Source of the DNA: Nicotiana tabacum
Taxonomy: Eukaryota; Streptophyta; Magnoliopsida; Solanales; Solanaceae
Assembly: GCF_000715075.1 (NCBI RefSeq)
Contig: NC_134088.1
Location: 2,666,001-2,730,000, forward strand
Direction: 5' to 3'
DNA: 64,000 bases
In this document: positions 24,181 to 35,146 of the stretch, piece by piece
How the letters are laid out: every line of letters begins with the position of its first letter
Numbering within the stretch: position 1 is the first letter of the stretch
Notes under the pieces: generated by a model
Seen by the model: only the letters and a program-made list of their open reading frames with translations
The model's database searches: none
What the model was told of the DNA's origin: nothing
Made by a program: the position numbers and the translations under genes

Positions 24181-24868
24181 ATACTGGAACTCCGTGAAGT
24201 CGGATAATTTCATTCATAAATATCTGTGCATACCTCACTCCACCATATGTAGTATTCACTGGCAAAAAGTGTGCTAATTTTGTCAGTCGATCTGCAATTA
24301 CCCACACCGAATCATAACCTCTCAGGGTTCGTGGTAGACCAGTGACAAAATCCATAGTAATTCTTTCTCATTTCCACTCTGGAATCTCAATTTGTTGTAA
24401 AAATCCTACGGATCGCTGATGCTCCACCTTGACCTGCTGACAAGTCAAACAACTAGAAACAAAGTTAGCAACATCTTTCTTCATACCTTTCCACCAATAA
24501 AATTGCTTCAGGTCATGGTACATTTTTGTGGATCCAGGATGTATAGTGTATTTAGAGTTGTGGGATTCTTCAAGAATAGCATGTCTCAACCCATCTACGT
24601 TTGTTACACATAGCCTGTCACCCATTCGAAGCACACCATCACTTTCAACAATCATATCCTTGCTTTTACCAGCTAAGGCCTCATCTCTATATTTGCATAA
24701 TTGCTCATCCTCATATTGGGTGGCCTTAATACGCTCAACTAATGAAGACTTAGCCTGAGCACAAGCCAACAATGCCTCTGAATTTCTGGCACTAAATCTG
24801 ATACCTATATCTTCTAGTCTCTGAATATCTTTGGCCAAAAGTCTCTTTGTAGGAGCTAATGTCTCCAA
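24181..24868 (-). pseudogene. Gypsy integrase N-terminal part
   Basis: On the minus strand the frame from 24868 gives the linker after RNase H and the HHCC zinc finger (HNSKYTIHPGSTKMYHDLKQ through SSCLTCQQVK). After a stop near 24368 it gives the start of the catalytic core (MDFVTGLPRT, DSVWVIADRLTKLAHFLPV, EIIRLHGVPV). The frame is cut at 24181 by the solo LTR, and the core resumes at 21426. Integrase inserts the cDNA copy into the chromosome; this one cannot be made as one protein. Confidence 0.93.
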
Positions 24869-25160
24869 ATTTTTAGATCAAATACCACTGCAACCATCTC
24901 CAAATTATGTATAGGATAGTTTTGCTCGTGCTTTTTCAATTATCTCGAAGCATAAGCAATAATGCGACTATTTTGCACGAGAACACATCTTAATCCCACC
25001 CTCGAAGCGTCATAGAATACTGTAAATCCTCCGGAACCTGATGGTAAGGTTAATATTGGTGCAGTTGTCAAACATGTTTTGAGTTTTTGAAAGATCTGCT
25101 CACATTCCTCCGTCCACTGAAACTTTGCATTTTTTTGTGTTAGCTTGGTCAGTGGCGCTG
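24869..25160 (-). pseudogene. Gypsy RNase H domain, truncated
   Basis: The minus strand encodes WTEECEQIFQKLK, PILTLPSGSGGFTVFYDAS and IIAYASR, then a stop where Q is expected, then LKKHEQNYPIHNLEM. This matches the start of the Ty3 RNase H fold, including the first catalytic Asp (YDAS) and the Glu (NLEM). The rest of the domain, with the TDHKSL-like segment, is deleted before the integrase linker begins at about 24868. Confidence 0.85.
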
Positions 25161-26100
25161 CTATTCTTGAGAAATCCTACACAAAACGTCTGTAATAGCT
25201 GCTAAGCCTAAAAGGCTACGAATCTCTTTAGGAGAAGTAGGTCTGGGCCATTTCTGCACAGCTTCGGTCTTCTTAGGATCTACCATAATTCCATCTTTGG
25301 ATACAACATGCCCCAGAAATGCTACCAAGTCTAGCCAGAATTCACACTTTGAGAACTTAGCATAAAGCTGATGTTCTCGCAATGTCTGCAATACAGTCCT
25401 GAGATGATCCTCGTGTTCTCCTTGGCTACGAGAATATATAAGGATATCATCAATAAATACTATTACAAATCTATCCAAAAACGACTTGAATACCCTATTC
25501 ATTAAATCCATGAATGTCGCTGGGGCATTAGTCAGTCCGAAAGGTATCACAAGAAACTCATAGTGCCCATATCGAATTCTGAAAGCAGTCTTAGAAATAT
25601 CTTCATCTTTGATTCTAAGTTGATGATAACCAGAACGGAGGTCAATCTTTGAAAAGTGGGCAGCTCCTTGTAACTGATCAAACGTGTCATCTATACGAGG
25701 CAAAGGATATTTATTGTGTATTGTTATCTTGTTCAACTGCCTGTAGTCAATGCACATTCTCAGGGATCCCACTTTCTTCTTTACGAAAAGTACTGGTGCA
25801 CCCCATGGTGATACACCAGGTCTAATAAAACCCTTATCTAACAAATCCTATAACTGTTGCTTTAGCTCCCTCAACTCTGTTGGTGCCATTCGATATGGGG
25901 GTATCGATATGGGATGTGTGTCAGGCAGCAAATCAATACCAAAGTCTATTTCTCGTATTGGAGGCAATCCTGGTAAATCCTCAGGAAATACATCAGAAAA
26001 TTCTCTCACTACTGGTACATTTTCTATACCAACTGTTTCCTTTCTTGTGTCATTTACAATAGCTAAGAGACCCAAGCAACCTTTCTTTAGAAGTCGCTAA
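25161..26100 (-). pseudogene. Gypsy reverse transcriptase
   Basis: From 26075 downwards: the protease-RT linker (VVREFSDVFPEDLPGLPP), then after an in-frame TAG (25848-25850) the RT domain [63 protein letters not shown] and the catalytic FIDDILIYS, followed by [11 protein letters not shown]. The catalytic aspartates are present. The frame ends near 25161, shortly after the thumb. Apart from the stop and the downstream break this is well preserved. Confidence 0.95.
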
Positions 26101-26470
26101 GCTTTCATGAAAGATATAACTTTGCAAGTCTCTGGAACTTGACCCCCCTTTAAAACAAAACTAGGTTCATTTGGTATCTCAAATTTAACTATCTTTGCAT
26201 GACAATCGATGATAGCATAGAAAGAAGAGAACCAATCCATTCCCATAAGCAAGTCAAAGTCAATCATATCAAGTACAATAAGGTCGGCTAGAGTATCTTT
26301 ACCCTTAACCCGAATCTGACAAGCACGATACACGTATTCAGCTAATAGAGACTCTCCAACAGGAGTAGAAACTAGAAAAGGATCATTCAATAGCTCAGGT
26401 TATTTACTAAACCTCAAAGAAAAGTACGAGGACACATAGGAGTGAGTAGATCCCGGATCAATCAATGCAA
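26097..26470 (-). pseudogene. Gypsy aspartic protease
   Basis: The minus strand near 26470-26420 encodes VDALALIDPGSTHSYVSSY, the active-site loop, with DPG in place of the textbook DSG/DTG. The following frame from 26390 gives the flap and core region (VLDMIDFDLLMGMDWFSSFY, CHAKIVKFEIP). The protease cuts the gag-pol polyprotein. A break separates the active-site loop from the rest. Confidence 0.82.
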
Positions 26471-26479
26471 GTGCATCCA

Positions 26480-27919
26480 CTGAACAGACAGAAAGAATAC
26501 CTGTAACCACAGCATTCGAGGCCTTGAGCATCCTGTCTAGTAAATGCAAAAACTCTCGCCTGACCTCTACCAGCATTCCATTGTCCTTAATTCACAGTAG
26601 CACGGTCTCCAGCACCTCGACCTCTATTTCCTGTACCTGTAGCACCTGAAGTATTACGAGTAGTCTGAGTACGTGTACCTGACTGAATAGAAGCCTGGTT
26701 GAAATTTCTCGGAGGCTAAGGGCAATCCCTCAAGTGATGTCCCAACTCCCAACTAGCCACATCGAAAGCACTCTCCAGTTAGAACACGACACTTGCCCAA
26801 ATGTGATCTACCACAGGTCTGGCAGACTGGAGTAGTGGCATATATCTGCCCAGAATTACGATGTCTAGAAGATTATGGTCCCCTATTACCCTGTCTGTAA
26901 TGTGGTCTGTATGTGGACTATGAAGAAAAATGTGTCCCTATCTGAGAACCCTGTTGTTTTTGTCCCTGATTTCCTGCTCTTCGATTTTCACTAAAACCGC
27001 CACTAAAAGACCCTCCTATCTTGGCCTTCTTACGTAAATCACTAGTTGCACGCTCATCACGTCCCTTGTTTTCAATCTTTCTAGCAAGGTCGACTACATT
27101 AGAGTAGGATAAAGTCTTCATATGAGGGGCTACTACAATGTATAAACGACCAACCAATCCATCAACAAACCTCTGAACTCGAGCTTCTTCGATAGGCATT
27201 AAATAAGGAGCATATATAGCCAGCTTACAAAACTTAGTGTTATATGTTGACATATCCATATCTGGAGTCTGAACCAATCTCTCAAAGTCTCTAGCATATT
27301 TTTGCATCAAGCTGTCTGGAAGAAAATGATTCTTGAACAACTTAGTGAACTCTTCCTATGTCAGTGGTGCTACTCCTGCTGGCCTTCCTAACAATATAGT
27401 TTCATACCATGTATTGGCCATATCCTTTAGTTTGTATGTTGCGAGCTCCACGGATATCTCACTAGAACATCCTAGAGCATGTAATGCCTAAAGTGTCCCA
27501 TCCAAGAAACTTTCAGGATCTACTGAATTATCAGAACCTGTGAATTTTGGTGATTACAATTTCAGAAACTCTTGTAGGGATACTTCCTTATTTCTGAAAG
27601 TCTGAGTCTGTGTAGGTGTTTGTGTCTGTAAAGCAGCCCGAGGAGCTGAACTTCCACCATGAGTAGGCATCAATGCCTCTAACACATTCAATAACTTTGC
27701 CACCCCATATGCCGGTAAGGCAACAGTAGGTACAACAGTTGGCACTGGTGGTGGAGCGTCCTGAACTCCCTGCCCTTGCACTTGATCTGGCATAGCATCT
27801 AGGGGTTGACCCATGTTCCCAACTTCAGGTTGAGGAGCAGTCTGTCTTCTAGTTTGATAAACCCCAACTTGACCTCCACCCCGGGTAGTCTCACACCCAT
27901 CACCCCATGTCCTAGCCAT
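26480..27919 (-). pseudogene. Gypsy gag with zinc knuckle remnants
   Basis: The ATG at 27919 starts a proline- and glutamine-rich N-terminus (MARTWGDGCETTRGG onwards), then the capsid-like retrotransposon gag domain (SPKFTGSD, LFKNHFLPDSLMQKYARDFE, MSTYNTKFCKLAIYAPYL, EEARVQRFVDGL). A basic region follows, and near 26830-26795 a knuckle-like CQTCGRSHLGKC. A second CCHC (ECFRCG) runs into a stop. At least three in-frame stops interrupt gag (near 27554, 27490 and 27357), each explainable by a single base change. Confidence 0.9.
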
Positions 27920-28096
27920 CTGTGAAAGAAATATTCCAAAGTCAATCTCAAGTTATCTCAACGCACGATCAAATAATGAAAGAAGGGAAAATATTCCTAG
28001 ATGTTCAGTAGCCTCAAGATGCTAAGTATGGGCACCTACATACACTGAACAAGACTCTACTAAACATTGCTCCATGACTCGGGACTTAAAGCCTAG

Positions 28097-28108
28097 GCTC
28101 TGCTACCA
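28097..28108 (-). other. Primer-binding site of the gypsy element
   Basis: The minus strand reads TGGTAGCAGAGC four bases inside the 5' LTR. It differs at one position from TGGTATCAGAGC, the usual plant site complementary to the 3' end of initiator methionine tRNA. Confidence 0.85.
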
Positions 28109-28112
28109 ACTT

Positions 28113-30399
28113 TGTCACGACCCAATTTAGGATCATGACCGGCACTTAGGAGCAAGTGCTCCCAAGGAAGCCTCATCGGTATTTTACAGAAAATAGGACA
28201 GAGCTTCCCCTGTTTTTGGACTATCCCAAAAATTTTCTATGTCTCAAATCAACAACCAAACATACTAATACCATACCAAACAAGTGACAACTTGTCAATT
28301 AACCAAAACAAGTCTCCACCATAACTAAACCACCAACTAACCACTAGAAATACTAATTTATCTCCAACTTTGATAAATGAGAATGATACTCAACATAAGA
28401 CTATAGTAACAAAAGAATACTCATGACACTAAAATAATGACTATGGAGCGAATCTAAGAGTTCAAAGAAAAAACCATAACAATAAATAAAATCTCCGCCC
28501 ACGCGAACAAGTGCGAGGCTCACCAAGAACTATCAACCTGTGTACTCTAATTAACGAAATCCTCGCCCGCATCAACTGTCGTCTCTGTAAAAAAAATTAG
28601 CAGGGAATGAGTCGATAGCTCAGTGAGTAATAACACTTAACCACAACCGTTTTTATTGGGGACAAGTTATAAAATATGCTAGTATCTCAAACAGAAGATA
28701 ATATAAAAATGCCCTTTCAGAAACAATAAATAATTTTCAGTCTAATCATGTTCTTCTTGTAGTATAATACAAATAATGATTTAGTAATAAGCTCGGTAAC
28801 CACTGTATAATATCAACATTCACATTTGGGAGGTTTTAATGAACGGATTATGTAATAGGTATAACTGTGGACTTCTTCGCAAGAAGTCAAATATAATGGT
28901 AGTACCTACTCGAGGAAAATCGGTAACGGTATGCTAGTTCTACCTTCTTACTAGCGAGGGCTATAACTGTACTTTATAATCGGTAAATACAATGTGCACC
29001 AGGTCTAACGAACCCGTCGTTAGCTACGGGATCCTTCAAAGTCTACTCCCATTTATACTTGTCTCTGTAATTCGTATGTACTCATAGGAAAATATTTTAA
29101 AACAATTAGGGCATTTCGATTCTTATCAAATCATGTAACTTTGTTTCGATAACGGTAAATCTTATCTCAAGTAACGGTATAATATATTCAGTAACAATGA
29201 GAATATTTATAATGACTGTAATCGTTTAAAATAAATATAGTAGTATCATATCGAGTAAAGGACTTGTCCCACATGCAAATTCAAAACAGTCGGTAACATG
29301 TTCATATTAAAATCGTATGTAAATCATGCTAGTTGTAGAAATACAAATTGAGGTAAGGTTACTACTCACAGTACTCGTGCCGAAATACCAATTGCTTCAC
29401 CTCAAGCAACTCGTACAAATTCCTCCAATCAATCTATAATTACATAATATCAATCTCATGTTAATTTTCTTATTTAGGCTAATTCATAGCTATTTTATAA
29501 TACCCCAATCCTCCGAGTTTTATACTTTATCATCAATTCGCCGAATTATATTTATCCATGCTATGAGTAATTTAAATTAGTCCAAAATTATTTAAATAAA
29601 AAGGTATTTATATGGTTTATTCCCTTTACTGATCCATTTCCTTAATCGTGAGTATAAATTTGAACTGAAATAACTTTACTATCCATAATATTCCTTCTTA
29701 ATTAGTACCTATCTTTTGTACTCAATACTAGACTCATAACATTCAAATCCAAATTCGATATTGTCATTGCAATACATTTAAACACCAAAACTCAATCCTT
29801 GCACCCTAACTTAATTTATACCTAATAAAGATCATATATAATGAGACTAGTTTAAGTACAAATACATCAATACCCTTCTTTTTCCAAGTTAATTTATCCT
29901 ATGATAACATTGACCAACTTTCAATTGCATAATTTGCCCAAAATAACTCTTATTGGTATTAAATTTCTTATAGCTTGTGAAACCCTTCAAATATATGAAC
30001 TGAGATAAAAAAAAAAAGAATTATAAGAAGAAAAGAATCCAGATGAGAAATTCGAATATTACCCGCAAGAACCAGTGCGTATTAAGGTTTGGTACCAACC
30101 TTTTTCTTCTTCTTTCTTTTTTGAATTTTTTTTTAGCGTTTCTATCGTTCTGCTTCAACTAGCAACAACCCCTCCCTTTCTCCCCCTTTTTTTGTTTGGC
30201 AGATGTTTGTTCCTTTTCTTTTTTTTTTTCCTTTTATCCTAACCTTTGTGACTTATGTCACGTTATTCTTTCTTTCTTTTTTTGTTTATTTAGTTTTATT
30301 GTTGTTTTTTTTAGTTAGTTCCTTATAATTATTATTATTATTATTATTATTATTATGCTAATGACCAATACACCCTTGTTAAAAACATAGGGTATTACA
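28113..30399 (-). repeat. 5' LTR of the gypsy chromovirus
   Basis: Partner of 18218-20502. It has a longer T/C-rich tract near 30105-30230 and an ATT microsatellite at about 30328-30355. It lacks an 18 bp segment present in the other LTR. In element sense it drives transcription towards lower coordinates. Confidence 0.95.
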
Positions 30400-30747
30400 A
30401 CTTAATAAAATATTATTAGTTTAAAAAAATTTAAAATTAATTTTCTGTATTTTTAAATAAAATACTATTATGTTTTAACTTTGTGTTAGTCTAAAGGACT
30501 AAAATCACACGGTTATATTAATTAAAGTTTTAATGTACTTAGCCAAATAACATAGGGACCAAAACCACAATATTGCAATAACTATGGGATTAAAAGTGTC
30601 ATTTTCCCTAAATTATTATTATTATTATTATCATCATCTTAAGAAACATTTATATTTTGTGAGAATATAATATTATCTGTAGGTTATTATTTTTTGATGG
30701 GCAGGTATACTGTGAAAAAATGCCCTCTATAACGTGCGACGCGGACC

Positions 30748-30930
30748 CAGTGGCGAAGCTAAAAAAATTTCTAAGGATGTTCAAATTTAAAAGAAGTGAA
30801 AAAAATTTCTAACAAAAGGTATTCAATATGTATTATATACCTCTAAAACGAAATATTTTACTTATGTACACAGTATAATTTTTGGACGAAGGGTAGTCAG
30901 TTGACCAATGACCATGTGGCTTCGCCGCTG
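30748..30930. mobile_element. Short TIR MITE upstream of gene B
   Basis: Inverted ends CAGTGGCGAAGC (30748) and GCTTCGCCGCTG (ending 30930) frame about 183 bp without coding capacity. This CAGNGGCGNAGC terminus is common in Solanaceae MITEs of hAT type. I do not see a clean 8 bp target duplication, so the class is tentative. The stretch 30931-31095 holds two copies of an AAGACCTCGT-AATAAAAT motif (31016 and 31060 areas). Confidence 0.6.
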
Positions 30931-31095
30931 CGTGACCTAGAGGCTAGGAATTGGCACTTGTCATACTTTAAAAAAATCCAATGATTAATTTATTGTATTC
31001 CGACAAATGCAAACAAAGACCTCGTCAATAAAATAAAGCAACACAATTTCAAACGAAGACCTCGTAAATAAAATTAAATAACAAACTAATTATAA

Positions 31096-31209
31096 TTCCA
31101 TTGACTACTTCAAGAGCTTTACTCTAGCTCAAATTCAAATGCTTACAAAAACCAATGCATTCTCCATCATACCATAGTAATTATCCTTAAATTTTAAGAA
31201 CATCAAGTA
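31096..31209 (+). promoter_or_regulatory. Proximal 5' flank of gene B
   Basis: AT-rich flank containing TTCCATTGACTACTTCAAG and ACCATAGTAATTATCC just before the ATG at 31210. The same blocks occur at 17405-17495 near gene A. No strong TATA box stands out. Confidence 0.45.
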
Positions 31210-32142
31210 ATGGAGTTTTATAAATTTTTTGGTTTTGTGGGAATTCTAAAGGAATCCATTAAACTTATTCCAAAAAATGGAAAAATCATGGGATTAATAA
31301 TCATGATTTACCTTCTTTTCACTTCAATCTTCTTCTTGATATTCAAATCCATGTCTGATTCCTTGTTAAGAGACATGTTTATTAAGGAATCCCTCATTCC
31401 TATTTCTAGTGCAAATGGCTCTACAATTGCTTCTCTATTTACTAGTATTAAACAAAATACTAAACTTGTTTTGGCCATTGATTTTGCATTTATTTTTTCC
31501 TATTTTTTTATCTCATTCTTCTCCACTAACGCAATAATCTTGATTTCTGCTACCTCGTACTTTTCTGAAACCTTATCCGTCAAGGATTTAGGTTTCAAGA
31601 TTTTAAGATCATGCATAAGGCTATTTTTCACAGTGTTTTACACTACAATTCTTGTTATTGGATATTTTTTCTTTTGTTTATCCATGGCAACTCCTTTATT
31701 TTATTCCATGAATGATTTCTCAAAAATTGTTGCGTTTGTAATATTGTCCTATATTTTTTATCTCTATATATCGACAGTTTGGGTACTAGCCTTAGTCGTT
31801 TCAACTGTCGAAGAAGGTTGTTATGGAATTATAGCTCTTGGAAAAGGTGGAAAAATTATTAAGGGCAATGAGATGAAAGGGTTTATTTTAAATATTTTGT
31901 TTAGTTTATTGGCTTTAATAATTTTTCAGCGTACTCAAATTATTCACAACATGATTACTATGTTGATTATGGTAATTGCTTCTTGTTTGTTGAAGGTGAT
32001 CCAACTAGTGGCTTATACAGTTTTATATTTTGATTGCAAGAAGAACCAAGGGGATGAGATCATTGAATTGCAAGGAAATATTGACTATAGCAAAATCTCT
32101 AATTTGCCATTAATATTTGATGGTACACCCGGTAGAGTTTAA
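31210..32142 (+). CDS. Multi-pass membrane protein, gene B of the cluster
   Basis: Single-exon gene of 310 residues starting MEFYKFFGFVGILKES, intact from ATG to stop. About six hydrophobic segments are visible (roughly residues 27-48, 90-115, 138-165, 170-205, 222-240, 250-278). The family signature VVSTVEEGCYGIIALGKGGK, IIKGNEMKGFILNILFS, and the tail AYTVLYFDCKKNQGDEIIEL align with gene A without large gaps. A and B are therefore tandem-type duplicates that now point in opposite directions. The last residues (DGTPGRV) lie in a short tandem duplication and are not shared with gene A, so the C-terminus has been remodelled. Function is unknown; by family it is an integral membrane protein. 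Gene expression cannot be judged from the sequence. Confidence 0.82.
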   Translation: MEFYKFFGFVGILKESIKLIPKNGKIMGLIIMIYLLFTSIFFLIFKSMSDSLLRDMFIKESLIPISSANGSTIASLFTSIKQNTKLVLAIDFAFIFSYFFISFFSTNAIILISATSYFSETLSVKDLGFKILRSCIRLFFTVFYTTILVIGYFFFCLSMATPLFYSMNDFSKIVAFVILSYIFYLYISTVWVLALVVSTVEEGCYGIIALGKGGKIIKGNEMKGFILNILFSLLALIIFQRTQIIHNMITMLIMVIASCLLKVIQLVAYTVLYFDCKKNQGDEIIELQGNIDYSKISNLPLIFDGTPGRV

Positions 32143-32408
32143 GTTATATATACTGTCAGTATGTAAGAATATTTGTACGATAACTATTTATCTATCTTAT
32201 TTTCAAGATTGCATATCTCCTCTTCCCCTTTTGTCTAAGTCAGTTGAAGGTACACCCGATAGAGTTTAAGTTATATATACTGTTAGTACGTAAGGATATT
32301 TTGTACTATTATAATACCTATATTACCTTTATTTCAAATAACTATTTATTTATCTTATTTTCAAGATTGCATATCTCATCTTCTTCTTTTTCTAAGTCAG
32401 TTGAGGGT
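32122..32408 (+). repeat. Tandem duplication spanning the stop codon of gene B
   Basis: GGTACACCCGGTAGAGTTTA at 32122 recurs as GGTACACCCGATAGAGTTTA at 32249, a period of 127 bp. Both copies continue to CAAGATTGCATATCTC and CTAAGTCAGTTGA. The second copy contains about 35 extra bases. The first copy contributes the last codons and stop of gene B. The frame at 32244-32510 lies in the second copy and is not a separate gene. Confidence 0.85.
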
Positions 32409-32584
32409 TCAAGATTAGGGTCAGTATTTAGACAATATTTTACTCTTTCTTTTCTCTATTGTAGCTATAACGCCATCTTTATAGTTGAAAAAGTTGACAA
32501 ATTATATTGATTTTGAAAACTTAATTAGGTTCAACTAAGGTTTCTTTAGTCTTGATTTCGTTTCTTATATGTTCTGGTCTGTGT

Positions 32585-33423
32585 AGGGATGTCAATGGAT
32601 CTTTAAAAATTGATTAAACCAACCGAACGAAATTATACTGAACCGATTATTAGATTTTATTCGGTAAAACCGTAAGCTTTTGTATAAATTTATAAGCACA
32701 CCGAATAATAGGATCGGTTTAAATTTTATAAAAATAAACCGTAAAATATCGAACCGTACCGAATAAATTTATATATAATATATATTTTATATATTAAGTT
32801 TAAAATTGACAAAGCATTAATTTTTTTCTTTTGGGCCTTAGAATTATGAAAATGGCTATAAGTGACCAAGTAATTAATACCCAAAAGTCCTAACTTTTAA
32901 ATCTATTATGCTACTTTTATTGAAACCAAATTAGTTCTAACATCTTGAGTAGCAAGTCACAAAGTATTGAATATCTTTCCTCTCGTATGATTTAGATTTC
33001 TATTGTTGGATGCTAATCTTCTAACAAACTCTATTCTTGAGTCTCAACCTGATTAGTATCTTTCCACTCGTGTGACTTATATTTTTGCTTATTTTTTATG
33101 CTACCATAGAATAGTGGGATGAATCTTTATTATGGACATCTTGATTCATCACTTTTTTAAATAGTAAAATTATCTGGAGAGTTTTGCCAAAGTCCTATGC
33201 AAGTACACATTTATCACATTCTAACGTCTACTAACGATTGTTATATGACGTTTTAAAAAAAATATGAAAAATAACCAAATCGAACCGATAGTGAAGAAAA
33301 ACCGAGATGATTGGGACGATTCAGAAAAGTCTAATTTTGGTTATATAAAATGGAAAATCAAAAAATAGGTATGGTACAAATTCTATAAAATAACTGACCG
33401 AACCGAACCATTTACACCCCTAG
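32585..33423. mobile_element. hAT-type MITE (non-autonomous)
   Basis: Inverted ends AGGGATGTCAATGG (32585) and, on the minus strand from 33423, CTAGGGGTGTAAATGG. The flanks carry an 8 bp near-duplicate GTCTGTGT (32577-32584) and GTCTCTGT (33424-33431). Inside, sub-terminal CCGAACCGAACC-type motifs recur in both orientations. There is no transposase. An 8 bp duplication and the AGGGGTG terminus fit the hAT superfamily. Confidence 0.8.
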
Positions 33424-33510
33424 GTCTCTGTGTGTGCACACATATACGAAAATGTGTGTAAGAAATGAAGAGAAAAGATACAGAAACGGATAGAGATGCA
33501 TATTACAAGT

Positions 33511-33661
33511 AGAGTCGAGACCAGGATTTAAAATTTACTGGTTCATAGTTTAAATTTTTTAAGTTACCGAGTTCTAAATTAATAATTTATTAAAATAAAA
33601 ACATAATTTGAACAAAAATTGGGTGCGACCGAACCCGTAACTTCTACCCTCCGTCTCCGTT
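33511..33661. repeat. Short dispersed repeat, MITE-like
   Basis: Segment starting near GAGACCAGGATTTAAA and ending GACCGAACCCGTAACTTC. It shares its layout, including a stretch resembling GTTCTAAATTAATAATTTAT, with 47764-47925. I know this type from Solanaceae intergenic DNA but cannot assign a superfamily. Confidence 0.5.
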
Positions 33662-33890
33662 GTATTACGAGTAATGTCAATGGAACTTGAGTTGACTTCG
33701 TCTAACGGATATTTTCTGAAGTCGCCACAGATTAAGACGCCTTTAGTATTTTCATCAACTATTTCTTTAGTGACTAATTTTCACCCCTCTATCTCATTTC
33801 ATATGAACATATTTAAGTGGGGACGAAATTTAAAACATAAATAAAAAAAATTAAAATTTGTTAACTTAAATATGTCATAACTTAAACATG

Positions 33891-34148
33891 CAGGGCTTTA
33901 CCTTCTAGTTGTACTATTTCGTATTTCGTATTTCGTATTCTGTATTTCATATCTCTTATATATTGTTGTTATTTTTATTACGCATTTTTATGGTACTAAT
34001 ATATCATCTCCTATTGCTTTTTTGAGCCGAGGGTTTCCTGGAAACAGCCTCTCTACCCTTCGGGGTAAGGGGAAAGGTCTGCGTACATATTACCCTCCCC
34101 AGACCCCACTTGTGGGATTATACTGGGTCGTTGTTGTTGTTGTTGTTG
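33891..34148 (+). mobile_element. tRNA-type SINE ending in TTG repeats
   Basis: Flanked by a perfect 9 bp direct repeat TTAAACATG (33882-33890 and 34149-34157). The body contains TTTCGTATTTCGTATTTCG, GAAACAGCCTCTCTACC, GGTCTGCGTACA, CAGACCCCACTTGTGGGA and a final (TTG)n. The 3' half matches the SINEs at 60.5-61.3 kb. It sits in AT-rich sequence (33785-34260) that itself looks like a decayed Stowaway-like MITE. Confidence 0.85.
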
Positions 34149-34157
34149 TTAAACATG

Positions 34158-34756
34158 TCATATCATTTGTATGGTTATAAAACGTTTAAAACTTGTGATT
34201 TAAACATAACATAACAGTATTGTGGCTATAAAACTTGTCATTAAAATATAATAATAAATTTAAGTTAAATTATTTTCAAATTTAAAAATAAATTATTTTT
34301 CTAAAATTTAAAGGAGAATTGCTGATTACCAAGATTTTTTTTATATTCGTAACTCGAACCCAAAATCTAGAATTTTAAAAGTCAAACCACATATGACAGA
34401 ATTTAAGAGGGAGTCTCATCTTATCCAAATTAATTTTGATGGGCCCGGCCTTGATTAACGGACTAGAGTCTAGGTCCCCTAGGATCAGACTCTTGTCTTT
34501 GTTTTGTTTGTCAATTTGGGCCATGTGCATTCAACTGATCCGGTTGGCCCACTTTCACAGTGGGCCCGTACTCCTCGTTGATTTCTCCTTTTATTTTTGG
34601 AATTTTTTCCTAACTATACCATATATGAAACCTTATTATCAAATATGTGCATACTATGTAAATTATCCGCTCAGTCCACAGTTTTCCTACAATTTCTGTA
34701 CCATTTGTTTAATACACAATTAATTGAGCAAAATCTTCCATAATTAACGCGATAAA
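34158..34756. other. Intergenic, no supported gene
   Basis: AT-rich sequence followed by a GC-richer patch (34435-34575) with GGGCCCGG and GTGGGCCCG. The 95-codon frame at 34436-34723 lacks any motif or conserved look and I do not call it. Confidence 0.35.
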
Positions 34757-35060
34757 AATCAAGAAAAAATCTTGCGATTGATTGAGTCTACATTAAATTC
34801 AAGTTTTGAACGAAAAGGAGATTTCTGTTCTTCATCTTCATCTTCATCTTCATCTGTTCTTCCATATATTTTCCACCATTGATAGCCATTAAAAAAGCTT
34901 GAAAGCTTTGAATTCAAATTTGAGTTTTCAAAAATCATTATTTGTTTGGATTGGGTGTTGTTGAAAATAATTGAGAATAAGGTTTGGAGTTTATATCTCA
35001 ATTTTGAGGGGTTTTGGTGAAGATTAGACTTGGTTTTGACTGAATTTCAGATTGAAACTC

Positions 35061-35072
35061 GAAGAAGAAGAA

Positions 35073-35128
<56 letters not shown>

Positions 35129-35146
35129 AGAAGAAGAAGAAGAAGA
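35061..35146. repeat. (GAA)n microsatellite with GAG interruptions
   Basis: About 28 GAA triplets with two GAG variants, in the left arm of the foldback element. Confidence 0.97.

Larger units (their letters stand above)
18218..30399 (-). mobile_element. Ty3-gypsy chromovirus (Del/Tekay type), minus strand, decayed
   Basis: Two LTRs of about 2.29 kb (18218-20502 and 28113-30399) enclose a gag-pol region on the minus strand: gag, zinc knuckle, protease, reverse transcriptase, RNase H, integrase, GPY/F module and chromodomain. LTR ends are TG...CA in element sense. The flanks share ACTT (18214-18217 and 30400-30403), or AACTT if the terminal A is counted. A primer-binding site adjoins the right LTR and a purine tract adjoins the left LTR. 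A solo LTR at 21427-24180 interrupts the integrase, so the original element was about 9.4 kb. Many stop codons in gag and pol make it non-functional. The LTRs differ at roughly 5% of positions by eye. Confidence 0.95.
17753..30600. mobile_element. TIR DNA element split by the gypsy insertion
   Basis: Inverted repeats of about 115 bp face each other: left GGCACTTTTAGTCCCTCAG from 17753, right GACACTTTTAATCCCATAG read on the minus strand from 30600. Both continue through GGTTTTGGTCCCT and AACCGTGTAATTTTAGTCC-like blocks. Removing the retrotransposon (18218-30399) leaves about 666 bp with no coding capacity, so it is non-autonomous. Target duplications are unclear; ATT is possible but short, so the superfamily is left open. 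Confidence 0.75.

Noticed and set aside
34436..34723. 95-codon plus-strand frame
   Set aside because: No domain, no upstream promoter signal, and a composition expected by chance in this DNA.
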